Source: Phascolomyces articulosus (taxonomy: Eukaryota; Mucoromycota; Mucoromycetes; Mucorales; Lichtheimiaceae). Taken from it: DNA of 64,000 nt. The DNA is taken from contig JAIXMP010000002.1 in NCBI GenBank assembly GCA_025677815.1, forward strand, positions 1,488,001 to 1,552,000. Reading direction: 5' to 3'. Shown one piece after another: positions 12,381-24,380 of the stretch. The notes under the pieces were generated by a model that was given only the letters and a program-made list of their open reading frames with translations, was not told the origin of the DNA and made no database searches. The stretch's first letter is position 1. Each line of letters begins with the position of its first letter. A program made the translations under genes and the position numbers.

Positions 12381-14127
12381 TTAAATACAACAAAATAAAC
12401 TTCGTAAACTAGACCAAAATCCATTACTAGATGTATTATAATTAGATCGTGCTTCCAGTCCATTATGTTGAAACTCTGGAATTCTGGATCTATTATTACT
12501 CTCTTGTTGTTCGTAATAATTGGGAGAAGGTGGCATTTGTTGTTGTATCGGATGATTTACGGAAGATGGTCGAGAGAGAGGGTGAGGTGGTAGTGGTCTG
12601 TTATTATAGATATTTTCATGATCATTATTATATTGTTCACTTATAACTATAAAATAAAAAAGAGTGGATCCATCCATTAGCATCAGACACAATCATGATG
12701 AGTAGATCTTGTCTTTCAAATTGAATTCCTATTATATAATATTACTTGGTATATTACGGGTGTAGTTGTTGGATGGTGAACTTTCAGGTTGACGTCGATT
12801 ACGTTCTTGACCTTGTTGAATTGTATTCATGGGTCTTATATTATTACGTAAACTTGAATTTCTTCGTTGATGATTTTTTAATGTATTTTCAACTTCAACT
12901 CCATTATTCACAACACGTCGTTGTCCATTTCCATAATCCTCGATCACACGTGTACCCTAGATACATCATTCAATGTTATTTATTTTGCATCACTAACCCA
13001 CTTTTTAAAGTAAATTCTCTTTAATAACTAACTTACATTCTGATTCTGAATTGTTGAAATAGTAACCGTTTCTTGATGACCATTGACATAACGTGTAGTA
13101 GTACTGGTAGATGTTCTAGTTCCTCCTCCTCCTAATATATTTCCTGGCCCCAATCCACCCGTACCAAAACTAGATGTAATAAATGTAGTCCCACTTTTCC
13201 CTACACCAAAGGGTTGGTTTAATCTTGATGTATTTCCAAACATGGATGGGAAATCAAATGGATCATTTCGTGTGGATGAAACGTCGTTACCAAAGTATGG
13301 ATCATCTATATATATATATATATATCATATTTTCAGTAAATAGAGCCAAATTAAACAAAAGAACTTGGATAGAATAAAAACTTACTAAACATGGAAGCAA
13401 AAGGATCTTGACCACCAAAAAATTGGGCAAAAACTTCCTCTGGTGATCGAAACTAAAAAAAATATTTTTAATTGGATCAACTCATCTTTTTTTTTGGTAT
13501 TTGAAATGATAAATTTACATGAAAACCAGTAAATGGATCATTTTTATAAAAATGTCTTTGTTGGTAGGATCTTTGCTGTTGTTGTTGTTGCCTTGGCATT
13601 GTATTAAAATAAGAAGACGAAGAGGGAGTGGTTGTATTATTACTTGAAGAAATATTATTATCATAGACTCGTCTAGTGGCTGCATGAAATTTAAACGTTA
13701 CACAATGTTCTCTCTGTCTGTCGTCTCTTCCTCCCTCCCCCCAAAATCATTTTGCGGAATTCAATCACTTACACTCATCTGAAAGTATTTCATACGCTCG
13801 ACTTTATGAATGACCACCACCAATGTTCAAAATTAGTTTTCTTTCATTCTTAACCCAAAAAAAAAACAAAAAAACCGTTCCATTCTTACCTAATATTTTT
13901 AAACTATATATTTATATATTTATTTAGTATCAAGAAAATGTTACTGTTGTCAAAAAAAAAACATAAAAAAGGGTTGGAGGGGGGGAGGGAGGAAAACATA
14001 CTTTTTCAGCAGCTTCTGGTGAAGCATTTTTATCAGGATGATATTTTAAAGCAAGTCGACGATAGGCTTTTTTAATATCTTGTTCAGTTGCATCTTGAGA
14101 TATTTCAAGTGTTTTATAATAGTCCAT
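12381..14127 (-). CDS. Class B J-domain co-chaperone, DNAJB6-like
   Basis: Eight exons give 380 residues: 14127..14002, 13903..13890, 13801..13773, 13679..13519, 13452..13386, 13305..13037, 12956..12746 and 12646..12381. Every junction keeps phase. Exon 2 is a 14-nt microexon that supplies FKNI; without it the J domain cannot be read. The J domain occupies residues 1-65 with HPD at 30-32 and AYEILSDE before STRRVYD. Next come a Gln/Ser-rich linker, a G/F-type region ([25 protein letters not shown]), and a segment matching the DNAJB6/B2 C-terminal domain ([32 protein letters not shown]). A further ~90 polar residues end in [11 protein letters not shown]. These J proteins recruit Hsp70 and suppress aggregation. 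The paired terminal cysteines could be lipidated, which is inference. Confidence 0.85.
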
Positions 14128-14490
14128 GATGGTATATAAAAGAAGAAATGTGAAAAAGAAATAAAAAAGAGAAGGATATATAACAAGGGATTATATAAAT
14201 CAATTGTTCCTAAAACCCTTTCCTCTCGGCCAACGACAACACAAATTTCTAACACATATTTCTCTTTTTCTGATAAATTAATCTATTTTATATTATTATA
14301 AATGAAAAACGAATAAAGAACGTAGGATTGTTGTTGTTTTTGACAGTGCTGCTATATTAAATAGTATGATGATGAAAAATGGATGAATGAACATGAATGT
14401 GTTTGTATGTTTGAAAAAAAAAAAAACAAAATAGATAAGGAACAAAGGTAGTGATGTGAAATCAAAAAAAAAAAACCAAAACTTGGTTAT
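14128..14490. other. Intergenic spacer
   Basis: About 360 bp of A/T-rich DNA between two minus-strand genes, containing poly(A) tracts near 14414 and 14464. No gene is seen. Confidence 0.5.
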
Positions 14491-15056
14491 TTAATGAAGG
14501 TTCAAAGGTAATCGAAGCACGCTATCTGTATTATATGAAAAATAAAAAAAGACTTTAATATTTCCTTCTTTGTTTTTTCCTTCATTTCAAATAATAATAA
14601 TAAAAGAAGCGCATACCTCTATACCGTGCAGTATAAAGAAAACAAGTAATAGCATCCACTTCTTTGACGGTTTGATTGGCAAAATGACGAGAAACAGCTG
14701 CTACTAATTCTTCTTTGTTACATGTAGGTCCTACTTTGATTTTATGAACGCGAGCATATTTTCGTAACACTCCCATGTCCAAGGAATTGAAATTAATCTA
14801 AAATAATAACAATAATAGTTTGTTTATTTGTTGTTGATTAGCATCACCATGTCCCTAAGGCGATAGAATATTCTAATAAACCTTTTTTGTTGATTTTAAA
14901 AAAAACATTTACCGTTTGAAATTCTTTACCAACGTTATTATTCTCTGTGGTTCTACGACGTTTATCACGTTCACGATCTACATGTTTTAAAGAAGAAGAA
15001 GAGGTATTGGAAGTATTATTTCCGTTTACAGCATTGGCTCTTGGTTTTGCTTTCAT
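14491..15056 (-). CDS. SAP30: SAP30-like subunit of the Sin3 histone deacetylase complex
   Basis: Three exons: 15056..14913, 14797..14617 and about 14525..14491. The first encodes a basic, Ser/Asn-rich leader of 48 residues. The second encodes the Sin3-binding domain: INFNSL, LRKYARVHKIKVGP, EELVAAVSRHF and VKEVDAITCFLYTARYR. That order (short helix, YA.VHK, LV..V..HF, E...I..F) is the SAP30 C-terminal domain that docks on Sin3. The last exon is tiny and reads DSVLRLPLNLH before a stop; its end is certain only to one or two bases. Total length is about 120 residues, shorter than animal SAP30, and the N-terminal zinc finger is absent, as in fungal versions. Its start lies 205 bp from the divergent TOPORS-like gene. 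Confidence 0.82.
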
Positions 15057-15261
15057 TGTATAGTTTTGGTGTGTGTATGATATTTGAATAAAGAAGAAAA
15101 AAAAAAGAAAAAAAAAAAGGGGATGGAGCAGAGTGTGAAAAAAAATAACATATCATATAAAAGTATTCCCGTGTTGTTACACAGACCATTTCCATTGAAA
15201 GAGTTTCAGCAACACTTTTTCACCTTAGCCACACAACATTCTTCCACTCTTCTAATAACTC
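15057..15261. promoter_or_regulatory. Shared divergent upstream region of SAP30 and the TOPORS-like gene
   Basis: The two start codons point away from each other across 205 bp, so this DNA must contain both core promoters. It includes purine-rich tracts near 15090-15120. No specific factor site is identified. Confidence 0.55.
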
Positions 15262-16351
15262 ATGGGAAAGCGAAAACGTTTGGGTACCATTATACCAGAA
15301 ACAACCACTACTTGTAGTAGTAGTAGTAGTGATAATAGCAACAGCAGCAATAATAAGAATAGTAATAATAATAGTGAATGCGGTACTACGAGTAGTAATT
15401 CTGGTGCCAGTCATACGAGTAAAAACAACAACATTACTTTGAATAAAGACAACATTCATACCAACAAACCCACGTGTTCCATTTGTATACAACCATTTAT
15501 TCGACGTACATTTTTACAACCATGTTGTCATTCATTTTGTTTTACTTGTATACGACAATGGATCAACATTGTGCCTAATTGTCCATTATGCAAAGAAGCT
15601 ATTGATTCTCTTGTTTATAATATGGACGAAACCAATAATACGTTTCAAGAATATGTATTGCACGACCATGATCATCACCATCCTTCACCCGATCCACCCC
15701 CTACCACATTAAAAGATCGTATTTTACCTTTACGACGTCAAATGTATCACCATACACCCTCGTTTCGTCAAGTGATATATCCTCCTGTCGCCCATCGATT
15801 TGCTCGTGTCCATTATATTTTACCTGAACATATTCCCAAGGTATTTCTTAATTTGGCATAGTCATAATAATAGTAAAGTGCAAGATGGGGAAGCTGGAAT
15901 AGAATAACTTCTAACAATAGCTCAATATGAATAGGTGAGCACATTTCTAGCACGCGAAATACCAGCCATCATGAGTAAAACATCCGATAGTTATACCGAG
16001 CAACATATCAAAGCCATCTTATTAACTCCTTATGAAACTAACAAACAACGTATTAAATCATCTACATCTACTTCATCCAGCACCAATGCCAACAAAAGTA
16101 AAGCTTTTTCATTTTCACCTTCTCCTTCACGACCCAGTACTCCGACTCAGAAAAGTGACACGCAATCACAAGGAATGATGAGTATGTATGATCCGACGAT
16201 TATCCAGGAATTGGGAGAGTGGCTGACGATTGGTGCCAAAGATTTGAATGCAGAGACTGTGGCGCGAAGGTTTTTGGATGAAATCATGGCATTTATTAAA
16301 AGTGGGATGGATTATTGGACATTTGTGGATACAGTAAAATATGAAGAGTAA
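15262..16351 (+). CDS. TOPORS-like RING E3 ligase
   Basis: Two exons, 15262..15840 and 15935..16351, encode 331 residues. The donor is GTATTT, with a CTAAC branch site and GAATAG acceptor; phase 0 is kept. Residues 1-70 are a Lys/Arg start followed by Ser/Asn-rich low complexity. A C3HC4 RING lies at residues 72-110 (Cys72, Cys75, Cys88, His90, Cys93, Cys96, Cys107, Cys110). Straight after it, EAIDSL and TFQEYVL match the TOPORS signature that follows its RING. The second exon carries a FLAREIPAIM helix and a DPTIIQELGEWL...FLDEIMAFIKSGMDYWTF segment, resembling the TOPORS region after the RING. TOPORS proteins are nuclear ubiquitin and SUMO ligases. The match is from memory of the animal protein; substrates are unknown. 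Confidence 0.75.
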
Positions 16352-16827
16352 AAAAAAAATACACTTTCTTCTTTTGTAAATAGAACTTTTATATATAATA
16401 CAAGGATAACTGATAGAGTAAAGAAGAAATAGAATCTATCCATATCTATTTAGCACAATTTGCTGTTTCTCCCCTTACTTAGTCTACATGTCCCTTCCTT
16501 TTTTTTTTTTGGAAGAAAAAAAAATGTACATAAAATATTTTTATTTTTTGATATATAATAGTAATTTTATTTTGATGAGTCAGGATGATGAAAACGAATG
16601 ATGCGAATATAGTTAAAATAAAGATGAAGGGGAAGTGTAGGAAAAAAAAAGAAGGAGAAAGGGGAGAGTGGGTATTAAGAAAGATTATTTACAAAAAGAG
16701 GGGGGGAAAGCATAACAAAGGCATATGTATGTATATATATACAAACGTTAACATGATGGGTCAAGTAGTAGTAAATAAGTTGTTAGTAAAAAAATATACG
16801 TACAACAACAACAACAACAAGAGGTGA
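16352..16827. other. Convergent 3' spacer
   Basis: About 475 bp between the stops of the TOPORS-like gene and the arrestin gene. It has T/A runs and an (ACA)n tract near 16801-16820. A lysine-rich frame at 16585-16827 is unsupported. Confidence 0.5.
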
Positions 16828-18207
16828 TTATCGAGATTCTTCGTAGGTTGGTAAAACCGGTGGTCGCTGAGCAATAGCACTATAATCTGGCAACGCCAGA
16901 CTAAGGTGACACGAAGATTGTCTGTTGCGCAGCAAAGCAATCATAGCCACTGGATCATAAGGAATCGAAGAAGTTTGATCATCATACGCCGGTAAATAGT
17001 CATGTTGAATTTCATTCGCCGGACAAACTTTGATAGGCATCATGACTCTTAATTCAGATACATTGCCATCACGATTCATGACTGATAAAGCAAATTTTAA
17101 ACGATGACGAATTTTGACTTGTTCATTTAAACAATCGATTTGACAATCATCGGGAGACGTGGGAACAGGAAACGTGAGTTGAATATCATCAAAATTATTT
17201 TTCACTTGGGTATAATAAATGATCCGACTATGTGTCCGAGGTTTGGGAGGACGATGATAATCATTGTTTTCGAAGAGAGTAGCAGGATTTCGACATGACA
17301 TGTATTCTTTGAGATAACAAGATAAGTAACGGATTTGAATATGATCGGATAATGCAGCAATAGTCGCTGAGACTTGAACTTGACCTCCTTGAGGGACTGT
17401 TTTACTCGGCGCTGTAAATGCATAACTTAGTTTATCGGACCATTGATCTGCAATCGCCACTGGATGTTGATCCAGTGTGAAATCAGGCATCATTCGCCAT
17501 GCTTCTTCTTCTTCTGGGCGACGAGATACATGGATGGTTCTTCGACGAGTATAATTACGATGAAATAAAAGAGGTCTTTCGACAGTAGCTTTTAATGTAT
17601 ATTGAACAATATAAATGTTGCCAACTCGTGTGGATTCAGGTAAATGACCAGGTAAAGGTAATTCGAAATCAAATGTATGGGTGCCTGTATCTAACATGTG
17701 TTGCTGCTGATTTTTTCGTGATAAAAAAGACCATGTATGAGTAATAATATTACTATCATCTTCATAAACGCGTTCATGTCCATTGCCTAGTTCTAATGAA
17801 TTGGAACAAGTAGTGGTAGGTTTTAGTTTATTTTGGGTATTTTGGGATTATTTCAGCCACAACAACCAAAAAGAAAATAAAATAAAATTGTGATGTTGTA
17901 CACCTTCTCACATGAACTGAAATATCAAACCTTTTTTTTTCTCATCCCCCATCCAACACACACCACAACCAGTCCTGTCCAATTCCAATAAATGACAGTA
18001 AAGATACTTACGAACAACTTGTCGTTTAATAATATTACCAGAGAATTTTAATGTAATGGCTTTTACTTTGGTAGGTTGTGAAAGGTTTAAAGAAACAACA
18101 CCACGTAAAACACAGCCTGTAGAATCTGTAGTACTTCCATACATGACAAGTTGATCATTTTCCAGATCGATCCGTAATAAACGTTCAGTGTCTGGTGTTG
18201 AAAGCAT
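16828..18207 (-). CDS. Alpha-arrestin (ART-type ubiquitin-ligase adaptor)
   Basis: Two exons, 18207..18012 and 17792..16828, encode 386 residues; the long intron (17793..18011) uses donor GTAAGTAT and acceptor CATTAG. Residues 1-65 form the start of the arrestin N-domain (VLRGVVSLNLSQPTKVKAI). Exon 2 continues with SNIITHTWSF, the TGTHTFDFELPLPG core, STRVGNIYIVQYTLKATVER, then an arrestin C-domain (SYAFTAPSKTVPQGGQVQVS, NDYHRPPKPRTHSRIIYY). The tail has three LPxY motifs (LPAY, LPDY, LPTY), which in fungal ARTs bind WW domains of Rsp5/Nedd4-type ligases. Such proteins direct permease endocytosis. The start chosen is the first ATG in the frame. Confidence 0.85.
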
Positions 18208-20605
18208 GATGAAAGATTGCTCAACCAAAGAGGATACGTATTTATGAAGTGGTAGTAGTAGTAGGATATATGAAGAAGAAGAAGAAGAAAGTGAAAAAGA
18301 AAGGAAGAAAAAGAGAACAAGAAAAAAGAAAATGATTCGTTATTTTAATTCCAGGGAACAAAAGGGAGAATAACCAGAAGAAGAAGAGTGTGTGCGCGTG
18401 TGTGTATCTCTCTGCGTAATTTAACATACATCCTGCAATGTGGGTGGGTATAAAAAGGTATAATCAATAAAGTGTGTGCCGGGGCCGACCACTCATCCGA
18501 GTCATTTTACAGATTTGGATAAAATGTCACACTAAGAAAAAAAAACAAAGCGCGCTACTGATGCTGGTTCTTTTTTTTTCCCGCTCTCCACGTTCTAAAA
18601 CCTTTTTTGCATGACAATAAAAAAAGCCTTGGTTTTTTTTTTTGTTAGAGTCACTCAGTCAATCATTCCAGTTTCACTCACACATCCTGTTCTCTCCTTG
18701 TTCTCCTGCATGATAATCTTCTTTTTCTTTTTTTTACTCCACATTTAATGATGATCATCTCTTTTATTTGTTAAATGCATATTTATTTATACCTGATGTG
18801 TTTGACCGTCAAAAAAATTGTTTCTGTTTTCGCACGATATAAATCATGGGCGTAGCTTATTTATGATGATCAAAAATTGCTTCTCACGTGTTGTAAAGTG
18901 AGCTGTTTTTTATTTTATCACGCTGCTTTTTTATTATTTAATCAATTGATGAAAGTGGATAGAACATTTAACCGGATCATCTAAGACATATAGTCTGAGT
19001 GTCGATGATTGAGGGCTTTTTATTATTGTTCACTTATTTATTATATAGATCAAAAACATGATCCTTTTTAAATGATAATAATAATAATAATAGTAACAAT
19101 AATTGTGTGTGAATGAGAGAATACGTTATTCTACGTAGGGTAACGAGTCATGACCTCCCACCAACAACGATAGAAATACAGGTTTCTGTCATCAATAATT
19201 ATGAGACACTTTTTGGTATACTTGAGTTACACATAAACTTGTCTTCGTGACCACCTTTTTTTTTAAAGATCATGAGAGAGTCTTTTTTATTTCCATGTAC
19301 TCACACACACAAAAGAAACTCTTTCAGTGGAGTGAGGCATATACAATACTTTTAAGAAACATTAGAGCGCCTGTTCAATGATTTCAAGATGATAAACGAT
19401 GATGCTAATGAGTCTATTATTTATTATTACTATTTAAAATAGAAGAGACGCGGTCCATCCATCTGCATCTCAGCGGGTAAAAATCCTTAAAAAGGAGAAA
19501 ATGGTGCCACCAATGCAGTCAGTGTTAATAGTAAGTCGAAATGGATTCCAATTCTAAATAAACCCTTTTAGGTTCTTTTCCCCACAACAACAACAACTGT
19601 TGTCCACTGCTATTTTTATTTTCTCACACCCATTTTTTTAGCCACAATTTTCCTGGTTTTCTTTTAAAGTACCCAAAGAAGTGGATTGTGTGCGAGTTCA
19701 AGAGGTATAATTCGATTTGATCTCTAGTTACATTAACTTCTTTTATATATTATATCATACAAATAGTAAATACATAGTATTAATTATTAATCCTCTTTTT
19801 CCATCTTTGCGAAAATGATATATATATCACACGCCCATTATGATAACCGCGTGGTTTAAAAGAAAAAAAAATAGAACGTACGTACCAAGATTGTATATAT
19901 TTGTGTTAGAGTCATCTTCATAAAACGATCATTCATGTTTATACTATTGTTAAACCATCGTGACCTACCATTTAAATGTAATGTATTTCTATATATTATA
20001 GATACATTCACATAAATGACTTCTTGGGTATGATATATATATATATATATATTAAATTGAACGATTCACTAATGGTATGCATATTACCAGCATATAAAAC
20101 AAGTGGGTAATAGAAATATTAAGTATGTCAATAAAACGAGGTTAAAAAATATGCATATAAAATTATATAGATGTCCATCCGTTCGCATGCTACTACCAGA
20201 TGGCATTGTCTTTCTACTGGTCTGTGATGATCTTCAATTGGTGCTTATTTTAACTTGATTGTTACTATGTATAGAAACAATCGCATCTTTTTTTTTAGTT
20301 GGATCATTTATGCATGAAACATATGAACGCTTATATTTTTATCCAAAACATGCCATCCAACTACTCATATACATAAAAGAGTTTATTTATTTATTTACTT
20401 GGGATAAGATATATATATGAAATACTAAGTAACAGTACATGAATTTAAAACAAATAAGAAAAAAAAAAGAAGAGATGAAGAAAAGATATATAGAAGAAAT
20501 AGATTCATCATGGACACTATCACACCACCGATTATCCTATAATGAATAACCCAATATATATAAATATATAAAAGATGAAAAATGAAAATATACATGTATT
20601 GCTTT
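18208..20605. other. Gene-free stretch
   Basis: 2.4 kb upstream of the arrestin gene and downstream of the RhoGAP gene. It is AT-rich with an (AT)n tract at 20033-20052 and scattered T runs. A TATAAAAAGG element occurs at 18450 on the plus strand, but no plus-strand gene follows. No coding exon or RNA gene is recognised. Confidence 0.45.
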
Positions 20606-22616
20606 TTATCCAAAGACACGAGCATGATGAGTAATTAATAATTGTACCAAACCCATGCCTTCATTCATTTGTTTCATATATAAAGCAGCATTAGCCATGG
20701 CTTCTTGTTGTGTGGCTGGAGTACCACTACCACTTGTTGAATTGCCACTATCTCGAATCAAATTGGGAGTGAAAACAACAGCCAAATTATGAGAAGTCAT
20801 ACGATTCTTTTCCACATGTTGAACCACAGTCCCCAAAAATTCAAACAAATATCGTAATAAACCATATTCTTTAGGTCTTGCATTCAATGTCTTTTGTAAA
20901 ATATCCTTGACCCTTTGAATGTCATCATCCGAACTTTTTTCTGGATCTGTTTCACAAAAAAAAAATATCAATTAGCTTCATTTATTTTTGCATAAATTCA
21001 CTCTAGCCACACTTCCACGTTTTTTTATAGTATAAATACCTGAAAGTTTCCCAATATCGGAACAAAGTTGAGGTGAAATAAGAGCATCGGGTAATTCTTT
21101 AAAGAAAACCTTAAGCAATGAGGCTGATACATTGATATCATGTTGTGTCAAATCCACAGCTTCACCTATATATAATAATTCTCACTTATTAACTTTTTTT
21201 TTTCCATCCTTCACATCCTATGAGTCCTAGTATACCAATTATTTTTTTTTTTACCTCGATTCAATGATTCTTTTACTTTATGTAATTCATCACTTGCTGG
21301 AGATTTACGGAAAAGACCTTCTTTTTCCAAACCTAAACAAATTTTTATATATAAATTATACATTGCATCTTTCTCGTTTTGAAAACAGATCCTTTCTTCA
21401 TCATTCTATAGATAGATAAATAGATAGATACCATGTGCTTTCAAATGTTCAATCAATTGTTTAACAAGTTTAGGGATATAGGCAGCCTGCTGCTCACTAT
21501 CTTCCAAACGGGCCAAATTATCCAATGTCACACCAAAGGCAAGGGAAGGTAATGATTTTTGTGTTGGATCCACTTTGGTGACTGGCAATTGCTGACTAGA
21601 ACCCCATTTCGATGGAGGCATGGGAGGTAAATTGGTATCAAAATCAATCACTTGTTTTGGAACAAATTTACTGGAAAATTTCACTGTGCCAAATAATTCT
21701 TGTAATGTTGACAGATAATGTAATTTACGTGCAAATTTGGGACTAAAAAAATATAACATCCAATGTGAATCTTATTGTGCGAAAGAGATATATATCTATT
21801 TATATACCACTTGCTCTCTTGACATATTTTTTTTTTTTTTTACCTAGTAATTTTATTGGCAAGATCGAAAATAATACGATAGGTCCGATTCAAATGTAAA
21901 ACATAAAGTGCCTTTAAATTCTTCTTGTACCTGAATAGGTTTTCAATATCAGTTCAAATCACACATTTCATACGTCCTTACTTTCATCCATATATTATAT
22001 ATATAACTTACTTGCGATCCAAAGAACGATAAGCTTTCAATAACCACATCCATGGAGGTCGATAAAGTGCTGGTGAAGAAAAGAAGATAAGGACATAATC
22101 ATTTTCGACAAATTCATCCCTATAAAAGTAACCATAAGAAAAGTCAATTATTTTCCAATCCCCCAATTGCTTATTTCATGGTAGTCCCTTTTCACTTTTT
22201 CCACTTACAATCTTGCCAAGATAAATCTAAAAATACAAAAAAAAAAAGAGAAAGAGTTAATAAAAGTTGCCAAGCAAATTTTGAAAAATCATATCTTATA
22301 CACACTGCAATATAAAATAAAGAGTATAACTTACGCTAATATAAGGTCATAGTTGATAGTATCAGGGTTGGGTAAGTTACATGCCGCTAATACCAAGATG
22401 GGTCGACTTTCATTATCGAGGCCTAATAATTCCCCCCACAAGTTAAAAAGTTTTATTATTCATTTTAGATGATTATTGACAGGAACTCTTGTCATAATGC
22501 CATGGTTGAGTTTTTCCATGAATAATAATAAATTTACCAGCCTCATAAATAATATTCAAAGCCGAGATTCCTTTAAATTCAGGACTGTCTGGAGATAATG
22601 CAACGGGTCTTGACAT
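20606..22616 (-). CDS. CRAL-TRIO/BCH plus RhoGAP protein (p50RhoGAP/ARHGAP1-type)
   Basis: Nine exons encode 411 residues: 22616..22538, 22422..22335, 22226..22209, 22119..22012, 21930..21844, 21742..21432, 21332..21255, 21165..21040 and 20946..20606. All junctions keep phase; exon 3 is only 18 nt. Residues ~30-170 are a Sec14/BCH domain (PILVLAACNLP, NDYVLIFFSSPALYRPPWMW, LKALYVLHLNRTYRIIFDL, KFARKLHYLSTLQELF). A Pro-rich linker leads to the RhoGAP domain: FGVTLDNLARL, EGLFRKSP with the catalytic arginine finger at Arg239, VSASLLKVFFKELPDALIS, and NRMTSHNLAVVFTPNLIRD. The order matches animal p50RhoGAP. It should accelerate GTP hydrolysis on Rho/Cdc42 GTPases and bind lipids or prenyl groups. 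Position +2 after the arginine finger is Ser-Pro instead of the usual Ser-Gly. Confidence 0.88.
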
Positions 22617-23899
22617 GGTTTGTATATATTAAAAAAAAAAGAGTAGGTTTTTCGTTGTTGGTTGTTATTTAATATATATCACTTGAGAGTATAGCAAATA
22701 AGTTTCCACCAAAAATGTTTTAAAGCTTTTGAGGTGGTACAAAAAAATATATAAAAAAATGCGCGCACCTTGAATTATGGGCTGTGCACCCTGTAAAAAA
22801 AATACTTATTGTTTGTTCTTGGGTTATACAAATGCACAGTTGCGTAGTAAATTTGAACTCCATCGCACTTTTAGGGATTAGGGAAGTCGTGTTCAAAGAA
22901 GTGTTATATAGTATTCAAAATGATACATTTGTAAGAACTTGATGATAGTAGTAGTAATCACTCTATTGAATAAGTGTCTTAAAAAAATAGAGTAGTGAAA
23001 AACTATAGAATATAGAACACGTATAACGATGAATGATCGCTGTGTTTTTTTGATCTAGTACTTTTGGTCTGATATTCGAATTTCATATTGATCTGTATAC
23101 TCAAATTCCAATTTCCAGAATTTTTTTTAATTAAGTAGATAACGTTATACGATAGATTTGGGTATTTAAGAAATGTTATAAATCTGTCAGCTTGTGACAT
23201 TTTTGGTAATACAAAAATATCCAGAATATGACGATGGGACGGTAATACACACACACACGCCTTCTTATGGATTGCTCATCTTCAACCTTTTCTCTCTATT
23301 ATATACTCTTTTAAATCAATAATCAAATGAGAGCCTTTCTTGACAATATATACGATGGATATAATTCTTAAGGATAATTCTTCTTGTTGAGCCCGGCTTT
23401 TATTGGTAATTAAGAATTTTAAGGAACTTATATCTAATCTTTCACTATATCATAAATTCCAATAGATACTACCACGTTCTTGGTTAAAGTTATATATAAC
23501 ATTTACGAGCTCTCTTTACATATTGTTCATCATTTTTGCGATTATTGAATTTATAATCCATATGAGATGGCTAAAATAATATATTTGTTTCTTTATTTCC
23601 AAATCATCAGCATGAGGTCTATTTTTTTTTTACGGCTGATGCTTATTGTCCACATTCATTACCATTATACCGTTTATAAATTCACTCCGTACTACAATTA
23701 TTTGGAATATAATATCAATGTTGCTCTTATTTTGGTAATGGTAATGGCATATCCAATTGAGTATCAGAGTACTCTGTATCCACTCAAGATGAATCTTCGT
23801 AAATAGTACTGAATATACCATAATTATTGGTACTCATATATTCTATTTTTGGACCTGCTGTTGTCGTCACTCTATATATAAGTACCTCTTTGTAATATC
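22617..23899. other. Gene-free stretch
   Basis: AT-rich region 5' of the RhoGAP gene. Frames at 23003-23254 and 23567-23821 overlap on opposite strands and show no domain or splice structure. Nothing else is recognised. Confidence 0.45.
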
Positions 23900-24290
23900 T
23901 CATGAAATTACTGTCCTTTTCCTTCATATTCATCGGTCCAGAGATGCAGTCTTTAGCATCTGAATCGATGTAACAATAGACAACAATGGTGCTTAGATTG
24001 CTTGTTGTACTTTGCTTGTCAATTAGGGGTTTTGGTCACTACCACTACTATATATCATTATTACTCCTTACTACGGCCACTCCCTGATTACGTGTTTTTG
24101 AATCAATCATCAGTTCACAGAAATAATTGATGAAAAGGGACAGGTTGTAACCAATAATAATAAAAAATACAATTATGAGAAATTATTAGTATATAAGAAT
24201 TCTTTATGACTAAATTATAGAAGATAATATTTACAATGTAATTGAAAAGTTTAATAAATAAATAAGAATTACATTGCGTATATAGATTGA
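23900..24290 (-). pseudogene. Heavily decayed third copy of the 28.5-29.3 kb gene
   Basis: On the plus strand this stretch aligns by eye with the exon 3 and adjoining intron region of the gene at 28465-29286. Shared stretches include TATTCATCGGTCCA, GTGGTGCTTA-like and CGTGTTTTTGAATCAAT, then GTAACCAATAATAA and a TTATTAGTAT block, ending in an AATTAC-TTGCGT block. The reading frame is broken and the Ser-repeat part has been rewritten. It has the same orientation as the other two copies. Confidence 0.6.
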
Positions 24291-24380
24291 ATGATACTAT
24301 GGTAAATTTTGAAGACGATGGCGCTAGTTGTTGTTATTGATGTCGTTGTGTACGTTGGATATATCTTCTCACGCAAGATG

